A stretch of DNA of 64,000 bases from Candidula unifasciata. Its lineage: Eukaryota > Mollusca > Gastropoda > Stylommatophora > Geomitridae. Location of the stretch: assembly GCA_905116865.2 (NCBI GenBank), contig CAJHNH020006556.1, forward strand, positions 613,904-677,903. Direction: 5' to 3'. Of the stretch, positions 55,010 through 64,000 are shown one piece after another; the first letter of the stretch is position 1; each line of letters begins with the position of its first letter. Under the pieces are notes generated by a model. That model was not told where the DNA came from, did not search any database, and saw only the letters and a list, made by a program, of their open reading frames with translations. Made by a program: the position numbers and the translations under genes.

Positions 55010-55490
55010 TGTTGCAGTATAATTGTATGTAATTACAAAGGTCAGATTTTTAAGAGCATGCATCTTTCCCATTGCAACATACGCCTGTGAGACCTGGACA
55101 CTTACTAAACAAGCGGAACAGCGCATAAATGCATTTGAATATAAATGTTACAGACAGGTTCTAAGAATATCTTGGGTAAAGAAAAGAACAAATGCATCCA
55201 TACTTCAAGAGCTGAATATTGAAGAGGGTTGGCTAGTAAAGACAATAAAACAAAGAAAATTGAAATATTTTGGTCACTTGAAACGTCATGGAAGTCTAGA
55301 GAGAACAATAATGGAGGGGTATATGCCTGGGAAGAGAGGAAGAGGAAGGCCAAGGAGAAGATGGGTGCAGGATGTGGCAGATGATCTCCAGATGGGTGTA
55401 TCAGACGCAGGACATCTTGCTCAGGATAGGAAGGTTTTCCGGAGGGTTGTTATGGCAGCGAGGTTCCGCGAGGGACATGCTACTGAATGA
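55010..55490 (+). mobile_element. LINE ORF2 C-terminus, intact 155-codon frame
   Basis: The frame reads RACIFPIATYACETWTLTKQ, EQRINAFEYKCYRQVLRISW, LKYFGHLKRHGSLERTIMEG, GRGRPRRRWVQDVADDLQMG and ends GHATE. It is the least damaged LINE tail in the window, so possibly a younger copy, but it is 5'-truncated with no RT core. No simple tail follows. Confidence 0.8.
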
Positions 55491-55634
55491 ATTAATGAAT
55501 AATTGTATGTAAGCCACATTGATTGTTTTAATTAAACATTATGGAGGAGTTTAGAATAGTAACTAACTAGTTCAGAAGCATTTAACTGTGCACGTCAGTC
55601 AGAATGAGGGAACAAACTTTATTTCCAAATGTTA

Positions 55635-55745
55635 GACGGTTGTACACGCAAAACTCAGGTCCAGGTAAAAGCCAAAAGTCCAAGCAGACGATTAACTGGG
55701 ACCTTCCGCCGGAATTCACAGCCGGTGAACGAAGAAGAAGAAGAC
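55635..55745 (+). mobile_element. SINE-like family A, 3' half with GAA tail
   Basis: ACACGCAAAACTCAGGTCCA, GGGACCTTCCGCCGGAATTC and CAGCCGGTGAACGAAGAAGA match the 3' end at 48530-48625. The GAA tail here is only four units. Confidence 0.7.
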
Positions 55746-55854
55746 GATCAAGCGTGTCTTAAATGTGCCCCTTTCAGACATTTATCTTTGACTCATCAGT
55801 TGTATTTTATACATCAAGAATATGTTTGTATATGAAAATTTATACTGTCATCTT

Positions 55855-56080
55855 CGCGTACACCAGTTGTAAACTCCTGTAGTGGAAAGTTTTGGTTGTT
55901 CGTCAACTTCTTGGCTCCTAGTCCTGTTCCAGAACCTGAGTGCTGCGTGTACATTTATTTTACGAATCTGATTCATCTATGTGCAGACTGTTGGTTCTTT
56001 GCCTCACAAGCAGATGCATTCTGACTTCAAAAAAAGCTTCTTTTTAGTTGACATGCTTTCTGCACAGTGGATCTCCCTTA
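55855..56080 (-). mobile_element. SINE-like family A copy
   Basis: Contains GTGGAAAGTTTTGGTTGTTC, TGTTCCAGAACCTGAGTGCT, TGCAGACTGTTGGTTCTTTG and CTCACAAGCAGATGCATTCT in the reversed family order. It faces the forward half-copy at 55635-55745. Confidence 0.7.
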
Positions 56081-56159
56081 TCCACATAGAGGAAATTCAT
56101 AGTATGATTGTATAGGAGAAATACAAAAGCATGGATGGCAAATGCATACCTTCAAATAT

Positions 56160-56400
56160 TTACTTACTTCTACCTTGGGGTGTAGAGGTTTGCCAGAGAG
56201 GTCGCCAGACGTCTCTATCAGCAGTTTTCTTTCTAGCTTTGTTCCATTCCAGTCCTCTGTCAGTTAGGGACTGTCGGATGTTGTCTTCCCAGCGCACCCT
56301 TGGTCGTCCTGGAGGTCTGGTTCCCTGGTTTTTAGCCTCCCATGCCTGCCATGGTGGCCGATTTGTTCCCATTCTGCATACATGTCCAAACCATCGTAAC
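56160..56400 (-). mobile_element. LINE 3'-end fragment
   Basis: On the minus strand: WFGHVCRMGTNRPPWQAWEA, GRPRVRWEDNIRQSLTDRGL, DRDVWRPLWQTSTPQGRSK. The frame is intact in this piece. It is upstream-truncated at a 22-bp minisatellite. Relative at 31925-32295. Confidence 0.75.
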
Positions 56401-56401
56401 C

Positions 56402-56585
56402 CCAGGTGCCATTGACTGTAACTCCAGCTGCCATTGACTGTAACTCCAGCTGCCATTGACTGTAACTCCAGCTGCCATTGACTGTAACTCCAGCTGCCAT
56501 TGACTGTAACTCCAGCTGCCATTGACTGTAACTCCAGCTGCCATTGACTGTAACTCCAGCTGCCATTAACTGTAACCCCAGCTGC
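56402..56585 (+). repeat. 22-bp minisatellite, about 8 copies
   Basis: Unit CTGCCATTGACTGTAACTCC plus AG, nearly invariant. It begins inside the LINE at 56160-56400, since the first unit merges with its CCAGGTGCCATTGACTG. 22 is not divisible by 3, so the apparent minus-strand repeat peptide cycles through frames. Confidence 0.95.
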
Positions 56586-56999
56586 CTAATATACTTTTGG
56601 TTTTGTCAGAAACTGATTCCCTCTCCCCACCGAGACAGTGCAGAGTTTCATTTTGTTTATATTTGTCATTTACAATTTACAAAACAACTATGATGGACAT
56701 TGAAATATATTAACTGTAACTGTAATGCTTTGTAATATAAAATCTGCCTGAGTCTGAAACAGTTAATGATTCTTTCCTGTAAACATAACATGCTTTTATC
56801 CCATTTGAGGTTTAGGGGGGCATGTTTTTGGGAGGGGAAAGAACAGACGCTGCCCTTGAACAAACATGTTACAAAATCTTATACATTAAGGGTTTATTGG
56901 AATCCAGTGTTTTGGACTGAAAGGTGCAGATTTTGCAGCTAGCCACCCTGTTAAGTGTGTGAAGAAATTGTTTATATTTGAATATACCGTCTACAGAAC

Positions 57000-57340
57000 A
57001 ACACTATTCGTTATGATTGTATTCAAAGCTATCTGTGATACAGTAGATCAGTCTTGATCCTACATTCACCGGAAACTTTTCTCTACACAAAGCATGTTCA
57101 ATGCTAAAGCCTTTGTAGAAGTGTAGCTAATGATGAGGCCTGCAGAATGACTGTCATGTTGGGATCAGTGAAACATTCAAACTTTTTACCATGTGGGTAG
57201 AGAAAGCAGACCTGGATATTAGGACATTTCCATGACTATTCTTCACTGCTTCCCTCAATAATTGCCATTATATGCATTGATTCTGGTCAGTCCACCATAG
57301 TAAGTTCATCTCTTGCTTAGAAGTTAAAAGTTAGTTGTGT
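57000..57340. repeat. Segmental duplicate of 61480-62115
   Basis: Shares GTAGCTAATGATGAGGCCT, GGTAGAGAAAGCA with TATTAGGACATT, ATAATTGCCATTATA and TAGTAAGTTCATCTC with the right-hand region, in the same order but with a large internal length difference. Coding content is not recognised. Confidence 0.7.
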
Positions 57341-57344
57341 ATCC

Positions 57345-57875
57345 TTTACAGGATGTTGCAGAACCTTTCATCTGTTGTGAATGCTAGATCTGGTGTGCAC
57401 CACCGTCTAGAGTATGTGAGTCATCGGGGTGATTGAGAAGGGTGAGACAGTTTGTGATTAGCCACTTCTAAAGACACTAAACAGTCATAACCCCAGCTCT
57501 GTAAGTGACCTTTCAAAGCTCCTATAATTAGCAGTTTGCTCTCATGAACCTTTTCAACTCCCAAGTTTGGTAGGGAGGGTGGGTATCGAGTAAATGTTGT
57601 AGGCTGACAAAGTTTTGTTATTTAGTTACAGCTGGATAGCAGTGAATTCAATATTCAGCTGGTTGGATCTATGTAATTCAACAGCTAGTATTGAATTACG
57701 AACCAGTGTGGCAACCCCACCATTATGTCTAGTTTCTCTATCCTGGGGAAATATTTCATATCCTCTAATATGGAAGTAGTTGATACAGAGTAAATATCTC
57801 CTATCTTCTTAGCCAGATAGGACAACTTTACGCAATTATTTTAGAAGAAAAAAAAAATAATATGCAGAGAGCAAC
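57345..57875. other. No gene recognised
   Basis: No supported gene or repeat. Confidence 0.35.
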
Positions 57876-57879
57876 CATC

Positions 57880-58354
57880 CATAAAGAATTTACGGTTTGC
57901 CTTCAGAGAAGGAAAGGGGTGCACCAATGCTGTTTTCTCATTGAGATACAAGAGTGGGAAAACTAGAGCATAGCAACCAACTTAAATATGCTTACATTGA
58001 TCAAGAAAAATCCTTTGATTAGTTAAACCAAGAAAAGCTATGGTCAAAGCTAAAGGATTATGGTGTCAACGAACAATTGCTGGACAACATCAGAGCTATG
58101 TATTACACACAAAAATGTGCCTTAAGAATAATTATAGGCATGACAAACTGGTTTCGAGTTTCATATTGGGTAAGACAAGGGTGTAAACTATCACAACTCT
58201 TGTTCATCATCTATATGGGTTTGATGGTTAAAGAAGCAGGAGGATTTAAATCAGCTCTTTGCTGATGATCATCTCACCAAATTAACAACCTTAACCCTTT
58301 TTGCAAGACATATTATATAAATAAATACTTTTTAAAAAATGCACTGACCATACC
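57880..58354 (+). mobile_element. Older LINE RT fragment, left half
   Basis: In broken frames: an FIDxEKAFDxV-like YIDQEKSFD, LLDNIRAMYYTQKCALRI, and RVSYWVRQGCKLSQLLFIIY, which matches the GVRQGCxLSPLLF block of RT domains. It is split by the younger LINE at 58355-61123 and resumes at 61136. Confidence 0.7.
58343..58354 (+). other. Target-site duplication, left copy
   Basis: ACTGACCATACC at 58343-58354 recurs at 61124-61135, exactly bracketing the minus-strand LINE. Confidence 0.85.
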
Positions 58355-61123
58355 TTCTTCTTCTTCTTCTTCTGCGTTCGATATCAGTCATGCTAAACAT
58401 TGAGTCCTGTCTGGGTCACAAATAGGATTGTGCGTTTAAGATCGCCACCTGTCCCCCATAGCTTCTCTTGCAATGTGGCTCCTTTGGGCCAGATCCACAG
58501 TCTTTGCTGGGAGAGGTTAGGGCAGTACTGTAGTATGTGCTCTGGGGTTTGTCTTTCTGCTCCACAATCACAGGCAGCAGATTCTTTTATGCCTATCCTG
58601 TACAAGTGTGCTCGAAGACCACAGTGTCCAGTCCGAAGTCTAAAAATTGATGTTTGTTCTTTCCTATTGAGTTTGTTTATGCTGTCACTCTCTGGTCTGT
58701 AATCACCATTCTGCCTTCTCCACTCCCGCTTGAAAGACTGCTTTAGCGCTGTTTTGGTTTCCTTGTAGCTGTGTGGTGGATGAGGTTGTGGAAGATTACT
58801 CCCAGCTTTTGCCAACTCATCTGCTCTCTCATTTCCTTGAATACCACAGTGGGCTGGTATCCACTGCAAGACCAGTTCTGCTTCCTTGGAGAGTAAGCCA
58901 ATGTTGGTCCTTAGATCAGCAATTAGTTTGTCTTGTTTTTTGCTGGATAGTGCTTGGAGAACAGACAATGAGTCACTAAGTATAACAATTTGGTGCCCTC
59001 TGTGTTCTTGAGTGACGAGATGTTGGACTGCAGAGAGGAGGGCAGTTGCCTCAGCTCTGAAGTTAGTGCAGATGTCACCTGCTGGTAGAGAGAGTTTCTG
59101 CTCTACTGCAAGGGGGTTTAATGTAAATTCCACAACCCCCTTTTCTGACTGCATCTGTAGCAGAGCCGTCGGTGAAAACCTGAGTCCAAGTGGTGTTTGG
59201 ATACTTCTCATCAAGCATAGCAAGAGCCAGAGTTATCTGTTGTGTCTCTGTCTGGGCATCTTTTGAAGTGATTCCTGGTACCTTTAGGACTACATTTGCT
59301 TTCTCTGGCTTGCTTGTCCATGGTTCTGGCCTAAGTTTTTCGCACAGTGCAACATCTCATTCAAGCAGATCTTGGTGCTGTCTGTACAGTTCTCTAGCAA
59401 GGTGGTTGGGGCTCTGACGCTTCAGTCTTATTTTTGTTCTCTCTTGAAATTTAAAATGCAGTGGGTGACTTTGAAGTCTTTTTAATTTCTCATACTGTAA
59501 AAGAGTTTTGTATTGTCTTCTGAGTTCGAGTGGTTCAGTATCTGCTAACTTTTCTATTTCTCTGATGGGGGGTGGTTTTCATGGCTCTGAGAACAATCCT
59601 TAATCCCATATTCTGAACCTTGTCCAGTTTTCCCATTGTTGTCTTGGCTGCTGCAGCCCATGCAGTGGAGGCATATTCCATGACTGGCCTGACTGCTCCA
59701 GTATATACTTGTTTTAGGATTCTAGAGTTAGCGCCCCATGTGGTACCCGCTAATTTTTTCATAACTGCAAGCTTCTTCAATGCTTTTCCCTGTACTGCTT
59801 CTACATTGACTTCCAAGTTAGTCGCAAATCAAGTGTAACACCCAGAAAGATAGGAGTGTCAGTCTGTGGAATGAGCTGGTTTTTAATCCAAATTTCGATT
59901 TTTTCTTTTTTTGGGGAGAGAGAGAAAAGTGATGCTGTGCTTTTGGATTTATTTAGCTTTAGACCCCACTTTTCGGTCCAGGCTTCTACATTTTCCACAG
60001 TTTTTTGTAACAGATATGAGGCTGTGGTAGTGTATTCAGAGGCTGTCCAAACTGCAAAGTCATCGGCATGTAGGGTATTAGAAACGTGCTGGTGGCAGGT
60101 TGCTGTGATATCATTAATGTAAACCACGAACAGAGTTGGTGATATAGCACTGCCCTGGGGAACTCCTTCTCTTAGTTTTGCCAGTTTGCCGATGTGTCCA
60201 TCAATTCTGAATCTGGCTCTGCGTTGGAAAAGAAAGTCTTTGATCCACTTGTACATGTTGTGCACAACTCCTGCCTGTAGCAGTTTTAGTTGTAGGCCTT
60301 CTTTCCAAACTGTATCAAAAGCACGAGAGAGGTCAAAAAAGACAGCAAGAACTTTCTTTTTTTCCTGGAAGGCATTCTCAATTTCCTGTGCCAGATATGT
60401 CAACTGGTCCTCTGTATTTCTGTGCTGTCTGTATCCTGTCTGGGTGGTGGTGATTACTGAGTTTGTCTCCAGGAACCATATTAGTCTTTTATTTACTAAT
60501 GTCTCCATCAATTTTCCTACACAACTAAGAAGGCTAATAGGTCTGTAGCTTTTTGGGTCTCTTCTGTCTCCACCCTTTTTAAGGATAGGCTGGATGAGGG
60601 CTTCCTACCAGGCTGACGGTACTACCCCTTTTTGCCAGCTCTGGTTGTAGATGCAGAGGAGAAACTTCTTGGCAGCAGGTCCAAGATGAGAGAGAAATTC
60701 GTTTGTAATGCTGTCAGCCCCTGGAGCTTTCTTCATTTTCAACTCTCCAATTCCAACTTCCAGCTCTTGCATAGTAAACTTTTCTGACATGCAGGCTTTT
60801 GTTTTTGTGCTAGAGTCTGCTAGAAGAGTCTTGGTCTGGTTTCGTACTTCTTTTATTCTTTGCATGGGAATATGAACCGCAGTTTCCTTCTGGTGTGTTT
60901 CAGCTAGCACATCTGCTGCTACCTTGCCAGTAAACGATCCATCGTTTGTTTGGAGTACAACTCTGGCTTTTTCCATCTTGTCTCTATTCAAGCTTTTTGT
61001 GATATTCCACAGACGTGAAGTGTCCTTCTCGAGGTTAAATGACGCTGTCTTTTTGTGCCAGCTTTCCCTCATCTGATTATTTCTCTCTCTGACGAAGGCT
61101 GCTTTTGCTCTGTTATGAAGTTT
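58355..61123 (-). pseudogene. 5'-truncated LINE ORF2: RT and RNase H
   Basis: A 2.77-kb minus-strand insertion. In order: a linker (NNQMRESWHKKTASF), the RT start MKKAPGADSITNEFL, an in-frame TAG at 60602-60604, YRPISLLSCVGKLMETLVN, VFFDLSRAFDTVW, GVPQGSAISPTLFVVYIND, LHADDFAVW (His before ADD in place of the usual Tyr/Phe), a frameshift near 59810, the connecting region (VRPVMEYASTAWAAA), a frameshift in a C-run near 59562, a TGA near 59360, VFTDGSAT starting RNase H, a frameshift near 59140, NFRAEATALLSAV, SDSLSVLQAL, PAHCGIQGNERADELAK and a Cys/His tail (CDCGAERQTPEHILQYCP). The 3' end has a GAA tail. It is non-functional. Confidence 0.85.
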
Positions 61124-61135
61124 ACTGACCATACC

Positions 61136-61475
61136 AACTTTGTGCTGTCAGTGTCCCACATGAACAGTCCTAGAGAAACATAAATGCAAAATTTAAATGA
61201 TTTCATAGATAATCAAATAATCAAATGGTTTGGTCATCTTGTTAGAATGGAATAAATCTGCGGGCAGCTAGAGCATGCTTATATGAGAACAGCAGGCTAC
61301 AAGGCAACAGGTCGACCAAGCAAGACTGGAGTTAAAGAGATGCTATGGATACACAGTATGACATTTACGCAACTAGCAAAAGCCAGGAAACAACATCTAA
61401 CTCCTCTGACACTTCGCGATATAAACAGTAGGACAAATGGAGAAGAAGTAGACCTCGTTTGTATTTAACTGTACC
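61136..61475 (+). mobile_element. Older LINE fragment, right half
   Basis: After the insertion the plus strand resumes with IIKWFGHLVRME, EHAYMRTAGYKATGRPSKTG, the ORF2 C-terminal tail of the fragment that starts at 57880. Considerable sequence between the RT block and this tail has been lost. Confidence 0.65.
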
Positions 61476-61479
61476 ATAA

Positions 61480-62115
61480 ACAGAGCAACACTGTGATCTA
61501 TATTATGTTAAAAGCTATCTGTCTTACAACTGATCAGTCTTGATCTTATAGTCATTGAATACCTTCACAGAGCAACTTTGATAAAGCCTTTGGTGATCTT
61601 GATGGGAACACTGGAGTGGCACTTATAAGAGGTATATACGCTTACGGTTTTGAGAAGCCATCAGCTGTTCAGCAGAAGGCTGTTTCAAGCTCAGTCTGGA
61701 AGCGGAAGAGAAGCACGACTTGAGTAACAGTACTGAACTGGTTCTGCAGGTGAGCTTTGTTTTTTCACTTCCTTTTTCTAGTGATATATGAGCTGCATTT
61801 TCTCGCGGCTGCATTTTAATGATAGACAAACTTGTGTCCTTCTCTGGACACACATACGAGATGGTAGTTGTAGGAGCGTAGCTAATGATGAGGCCTCCAA
61901 AAGGACTGTCATTTTGGGACCAGGGACAAATACATACACACTTTCTGCCATATAGAGTAGAGAAAGCAAAACTGGTCATTAGGACATTCCCAAGAATATT
62001 CTAAAATCATCACACTGAGCAAACATATCAGTGCTGCTTCCTTCAATAATTGTCATTAGAGGCATATATTCTGATCACTCTACAGTAGTAAGTTCATCTC
62101 CTGGTTAGAAGAACT
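61480..62115. repeat. Segmental duplicate of 57000-57340
   Basis: Longer version of the left-hand copy. It follows the right half of the split LINE, as the left copy precedes the left half, so the pair may belong to a larger repeat. Confidence 0.7.
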
Positions 62116-62119
62116 ACAC

Positions 62120-62435
62120 TTAAATCCCAAACCAAACATCATTGCCTCTTTGTCTTCAACAAGCAATTAGAGTATTATAAATTTACCACATGGAGATCAC
62201 ATATGCAGGTTAATGTTTACATACCAGGTCTGGACCAATTTTATTTGTGGGGATTTAAGCTGGCACAGCGAACACTGAAATAGGACACACTTAAAAGACA
62301 TAGGAAGCAGGGACATCTGGGGGAAAAAAATTGCAGTTTAAAAAAGGTGTTGAATGGAATAGACTGTAAGTCCTGTATTACGTAATGCACATAATGATTG
62401 TTTATCGAAAACATTATTTCTGATTGTTTCTACTT
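62120..62435. other. No gene recognised
   Basis: Nothing supported here. Confidence 0.35.
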
Positions 62436-62439
62436 CATG

Positions 62440-62560
62440 TTAATCGATGGAAAGTTCTGATTGTTCACCCACCTCGTTTCACAACTTAAGTTTTATGTTC
62501 GCATTCGATATACAGATCTGGTTTATTTGTATGCTGACTGTTGTTTCCTTGCTGTGATTT
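62440..62560 (-). mobile_element. SINE-like family A fragment
   Basis: GGAAAGTTCTGATTGTTCAC and TTTGTATGCTGACTGTTGTT are the family A 3' region reversed. It stops before the central core. Confidence 0.55.
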
Positions 62561-62564
62561 ATAC

Positions 62565-63200
62565 TATAATTGTTCATTTTGCAAAATATTTAGTTATAGA
62601 TTTTGTCCAGCAAGTAAAGGCTATGATATCTGAAAGGCTTTGTTTTGATATCTGTTATATTTGCATGTAACTTTTCAGTCCACACCCTTGGTGTTTATTG
62701 CTACAGACATCGTCCAGCTCCACTCATCTTCGTGGGTGGCCTTCTCTTTCCTGTAGATGACTTTCGAGTGTTAATGGTCTGCCTGTATATAGTATTTTCA
62801 GTACTGGTCTACTTTCATTTACCTTTACCTCTTGCATATGCAGTTTTTGTCTCTCTGTCTACCAATCTCTTTATAAATGTCCCAGCCATTGCAATCTGTA
62901 AGCCCTCATGACGCAAGAGATTTGTGGTGATTTAACCAGATTATGAATTTTTTTTTATATTTAACCCTCAAAGTTTCCTCTTACAGATCCAAAAGGTGGT
63001 CCTTGCACTTTGAAATATTGGTCTAAACATATCTGAGTTCCGGGATATGTGTGCCTCCAGTTGTAAGTAGTTCAAAGCTACCACAGGCCCACTAATTTCA
63101 TATAGTATTGTCAGCATTTCTGTTGAAAGGAAGGTCTAACAAATACCCTGTATTTAATCTTCATCCTCTATTTGCCCCAGCCATATGTTGAGTCAGTGCC
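62565..63200. other. No gene recognised
   Basis: An 88-codon plus frame at 62645-62911 has hydrophobic stretches but no start context or motif. I leave it uncalled. Confidence 0.3.
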
Positions 63201-63211
63201 TCTGAGACTCC

Positions 63212-63212
<1 letters not shown>

Positions 63213-63242
<30 letters not shown>
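63213..63242 (+). repeat. Poly-C run
   Basis: About 30 consecutive C bases. Runs of this length are often mis-sized in assemblies. Confidence 0.95.
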
Positions 63243-63245
<3 letters not shown>

Positions 63246-63314
63246 TCCTCTGTAATGGTAACCTTAGGTTGTAATAATTTATGGAAAAACTCACCAATTG
63301 GGGCCCAAACACGA

Positions 63315-63725
63315 TGTGATTGGCTGTTCATTCATCCTTTCTAACCTTCCACACGCCCGACTGTCATTCAAAGGGGTGTCAGGGTGTTTATATGGTTGCG
63401 GGCGATGAGGAGGGTACTATTGCTTGTTTGGAGCAACACAGTGTTTTTTTGGGTAACCGCAAAATGTTACAAGGCCTAAAAACCACATGGCGTAGAATGT
63501 ACTTTCTCATGGTGCCTAGGCTGAGGCTGTCTCCTGGGGGAGGGGGGTTGGAGTTAGGGTCAGTTGTAGATGGTATGGGGTCGTTAAAGGTGGCAGTTGC
63601 ATCCTGTAGTATGCAATGCTGGATATCTCCGGTGATATTGTAGAAGACTATGCAACCTGACACCCCTGTCAGAGAAAATCGCGCATGTGAAAGGTTTAGG
63701 GGGCATCAATGAACAGCCAATCACA
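63315..63725. mobile_element. Fold-back element with ~80-bp inverted arms
   Basis: The left arm starts TGTGATTGGCTGTTCATTCA (63315) and includes GGGGTGTCAGG. The right arm is its imperfect complement, ending CATCAATGAACAGCCAATCACA (63704-63725) and including CCTGACACCCCTGTC (63656-63670). Arms are roughly 75-85 bp and the loop about 250 bp, with no recognised protein. No clear flanking duplication is seen, so it may be a MITE-like element or a simple inverted duplication. Confidence 0.6.
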
Positions 63726-63729
63726 GTGT

Positions 63730-64000
63730 CCCTGGGCTCAGAAATGTTAATTGTACCCAGTCTGTGTTTTTCCAAACATTGCCTCGAAAATTCCAGGTAC
63801 TCATTTTCTTGTAGCACCGACGCAAGAAAAACCTTTAAGGAGCTAAGCCCCATGGCACATTTTCTAGGTGCCCAGTGCCTTGCATGTTTGGGAGGCAGAT
63901 TAGTGCAGGAAGATTTGCTCAAGCTGGAGCTTTTTTGTCCTATATGGAAATGTATTGCATAATATCAGATAATCTAGTGTGTCCTGTTGAAGGTCCAATA
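63730..64000. other. No gene recognised
   Basis: Open frames exist on both strands but show no motif. The window ends here. Confidence 0.3.

Noticed and set aside
56264..56566. Repeat peptide MAAGVTVNGSWSYSQWQLELQS
   Set aside because: A 22-bp minisatellite cycling through three frames; only the LINE-derived part beyond it has protein homology.
61124..61132. MVS as the true start of the LINE ORF2 fragment
   Set aside because: These codons fall in the target-site duplication; the element is 5'-truncated and has no start of its own here.
63320..63962. Proteins of about 90-110 codons on both strands at the window end
   Set aside because: They overlap the fold-back arms and show no motif; opposite-strand openness here is uninformative.

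Overview
The window looks like non-microbial, intron-bearing, repeat-choked metazoan DNA. Evidence: splice-like signals, AT-rich intergenic DNA, tRNA-headed SINE-like repeats, many broken non-LTR retrotransposon (LINE) tails, hAT-like DNA transposons with 8-bp target duplications, a solo LTR, and long microsatellites. The mix is reminiscent of a molluscan, probably gastropod, genome. That is inference from repeat style only; nothing here identifies a species.

Two stretches stand out as host-gene-like. (1) At 2188-12143 on the plus strand, one uninterrupted open frame encodes about 3,300 residues that are roughly 43% methionine. It is built from 9-residue (MMMPSMSGS) and 14-residue (MMMSSDMMPSMTGS) units with nested in-frame higher-order duplications, and it begins at a convincing splice acceptor, so it is probably the large last coding exon of a longer gene. 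(2) At 32483-33364 on the minus strand, a 294-codon frame encodes about 15 clear copies of a 13-residue repeat (consensus SKSCAQLLVADVV) plus degenerate flanks. A frameshifted relic of the same gene lies at about 205-490, just upstream of the methionine gene. Smaller exon candidates are at 51826-52022 (with a diverged copy at 31592-31735) and 54883-54946.

Layout. 1-2187: relic gene, SINE copies, then the acceptor. 2188-12900: the methionine-rich gene, its poly(A) signal and a CATCT-rich repeat. 12900-24900: SINEs, LINE ends, a 16-bp satellite, a 508-bp hAT-like miniature element, microsatellites. 24900-26900: a nested stack in which a LINE is split by a TIR element, which carries a LINE tail split by a solo LTR. 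27000-34200: LINE/SINE pieces around the 13-mer gene and a (TTC)n tract. 34200-50800: dense LINE and SINE fragments, including an RNase H domain with all acidic residues present and a second TIR element with a perfect 8-bp duplication. 50800-57000: a hAT relic with transposase N-terminus, exon candidates, LINE pieces. 57000-64000: an old LINE split by a younger 2.77-kb LINE with a 12-bp duplication, a segmental duplication, and a fold-back element.

The genes do not form an operon or an evident pathway. The interest is in two unrecognised repeat proteins and in unusually legible transposon nesting. Almost every other open frame is retroelement debris or microsatellite translation.
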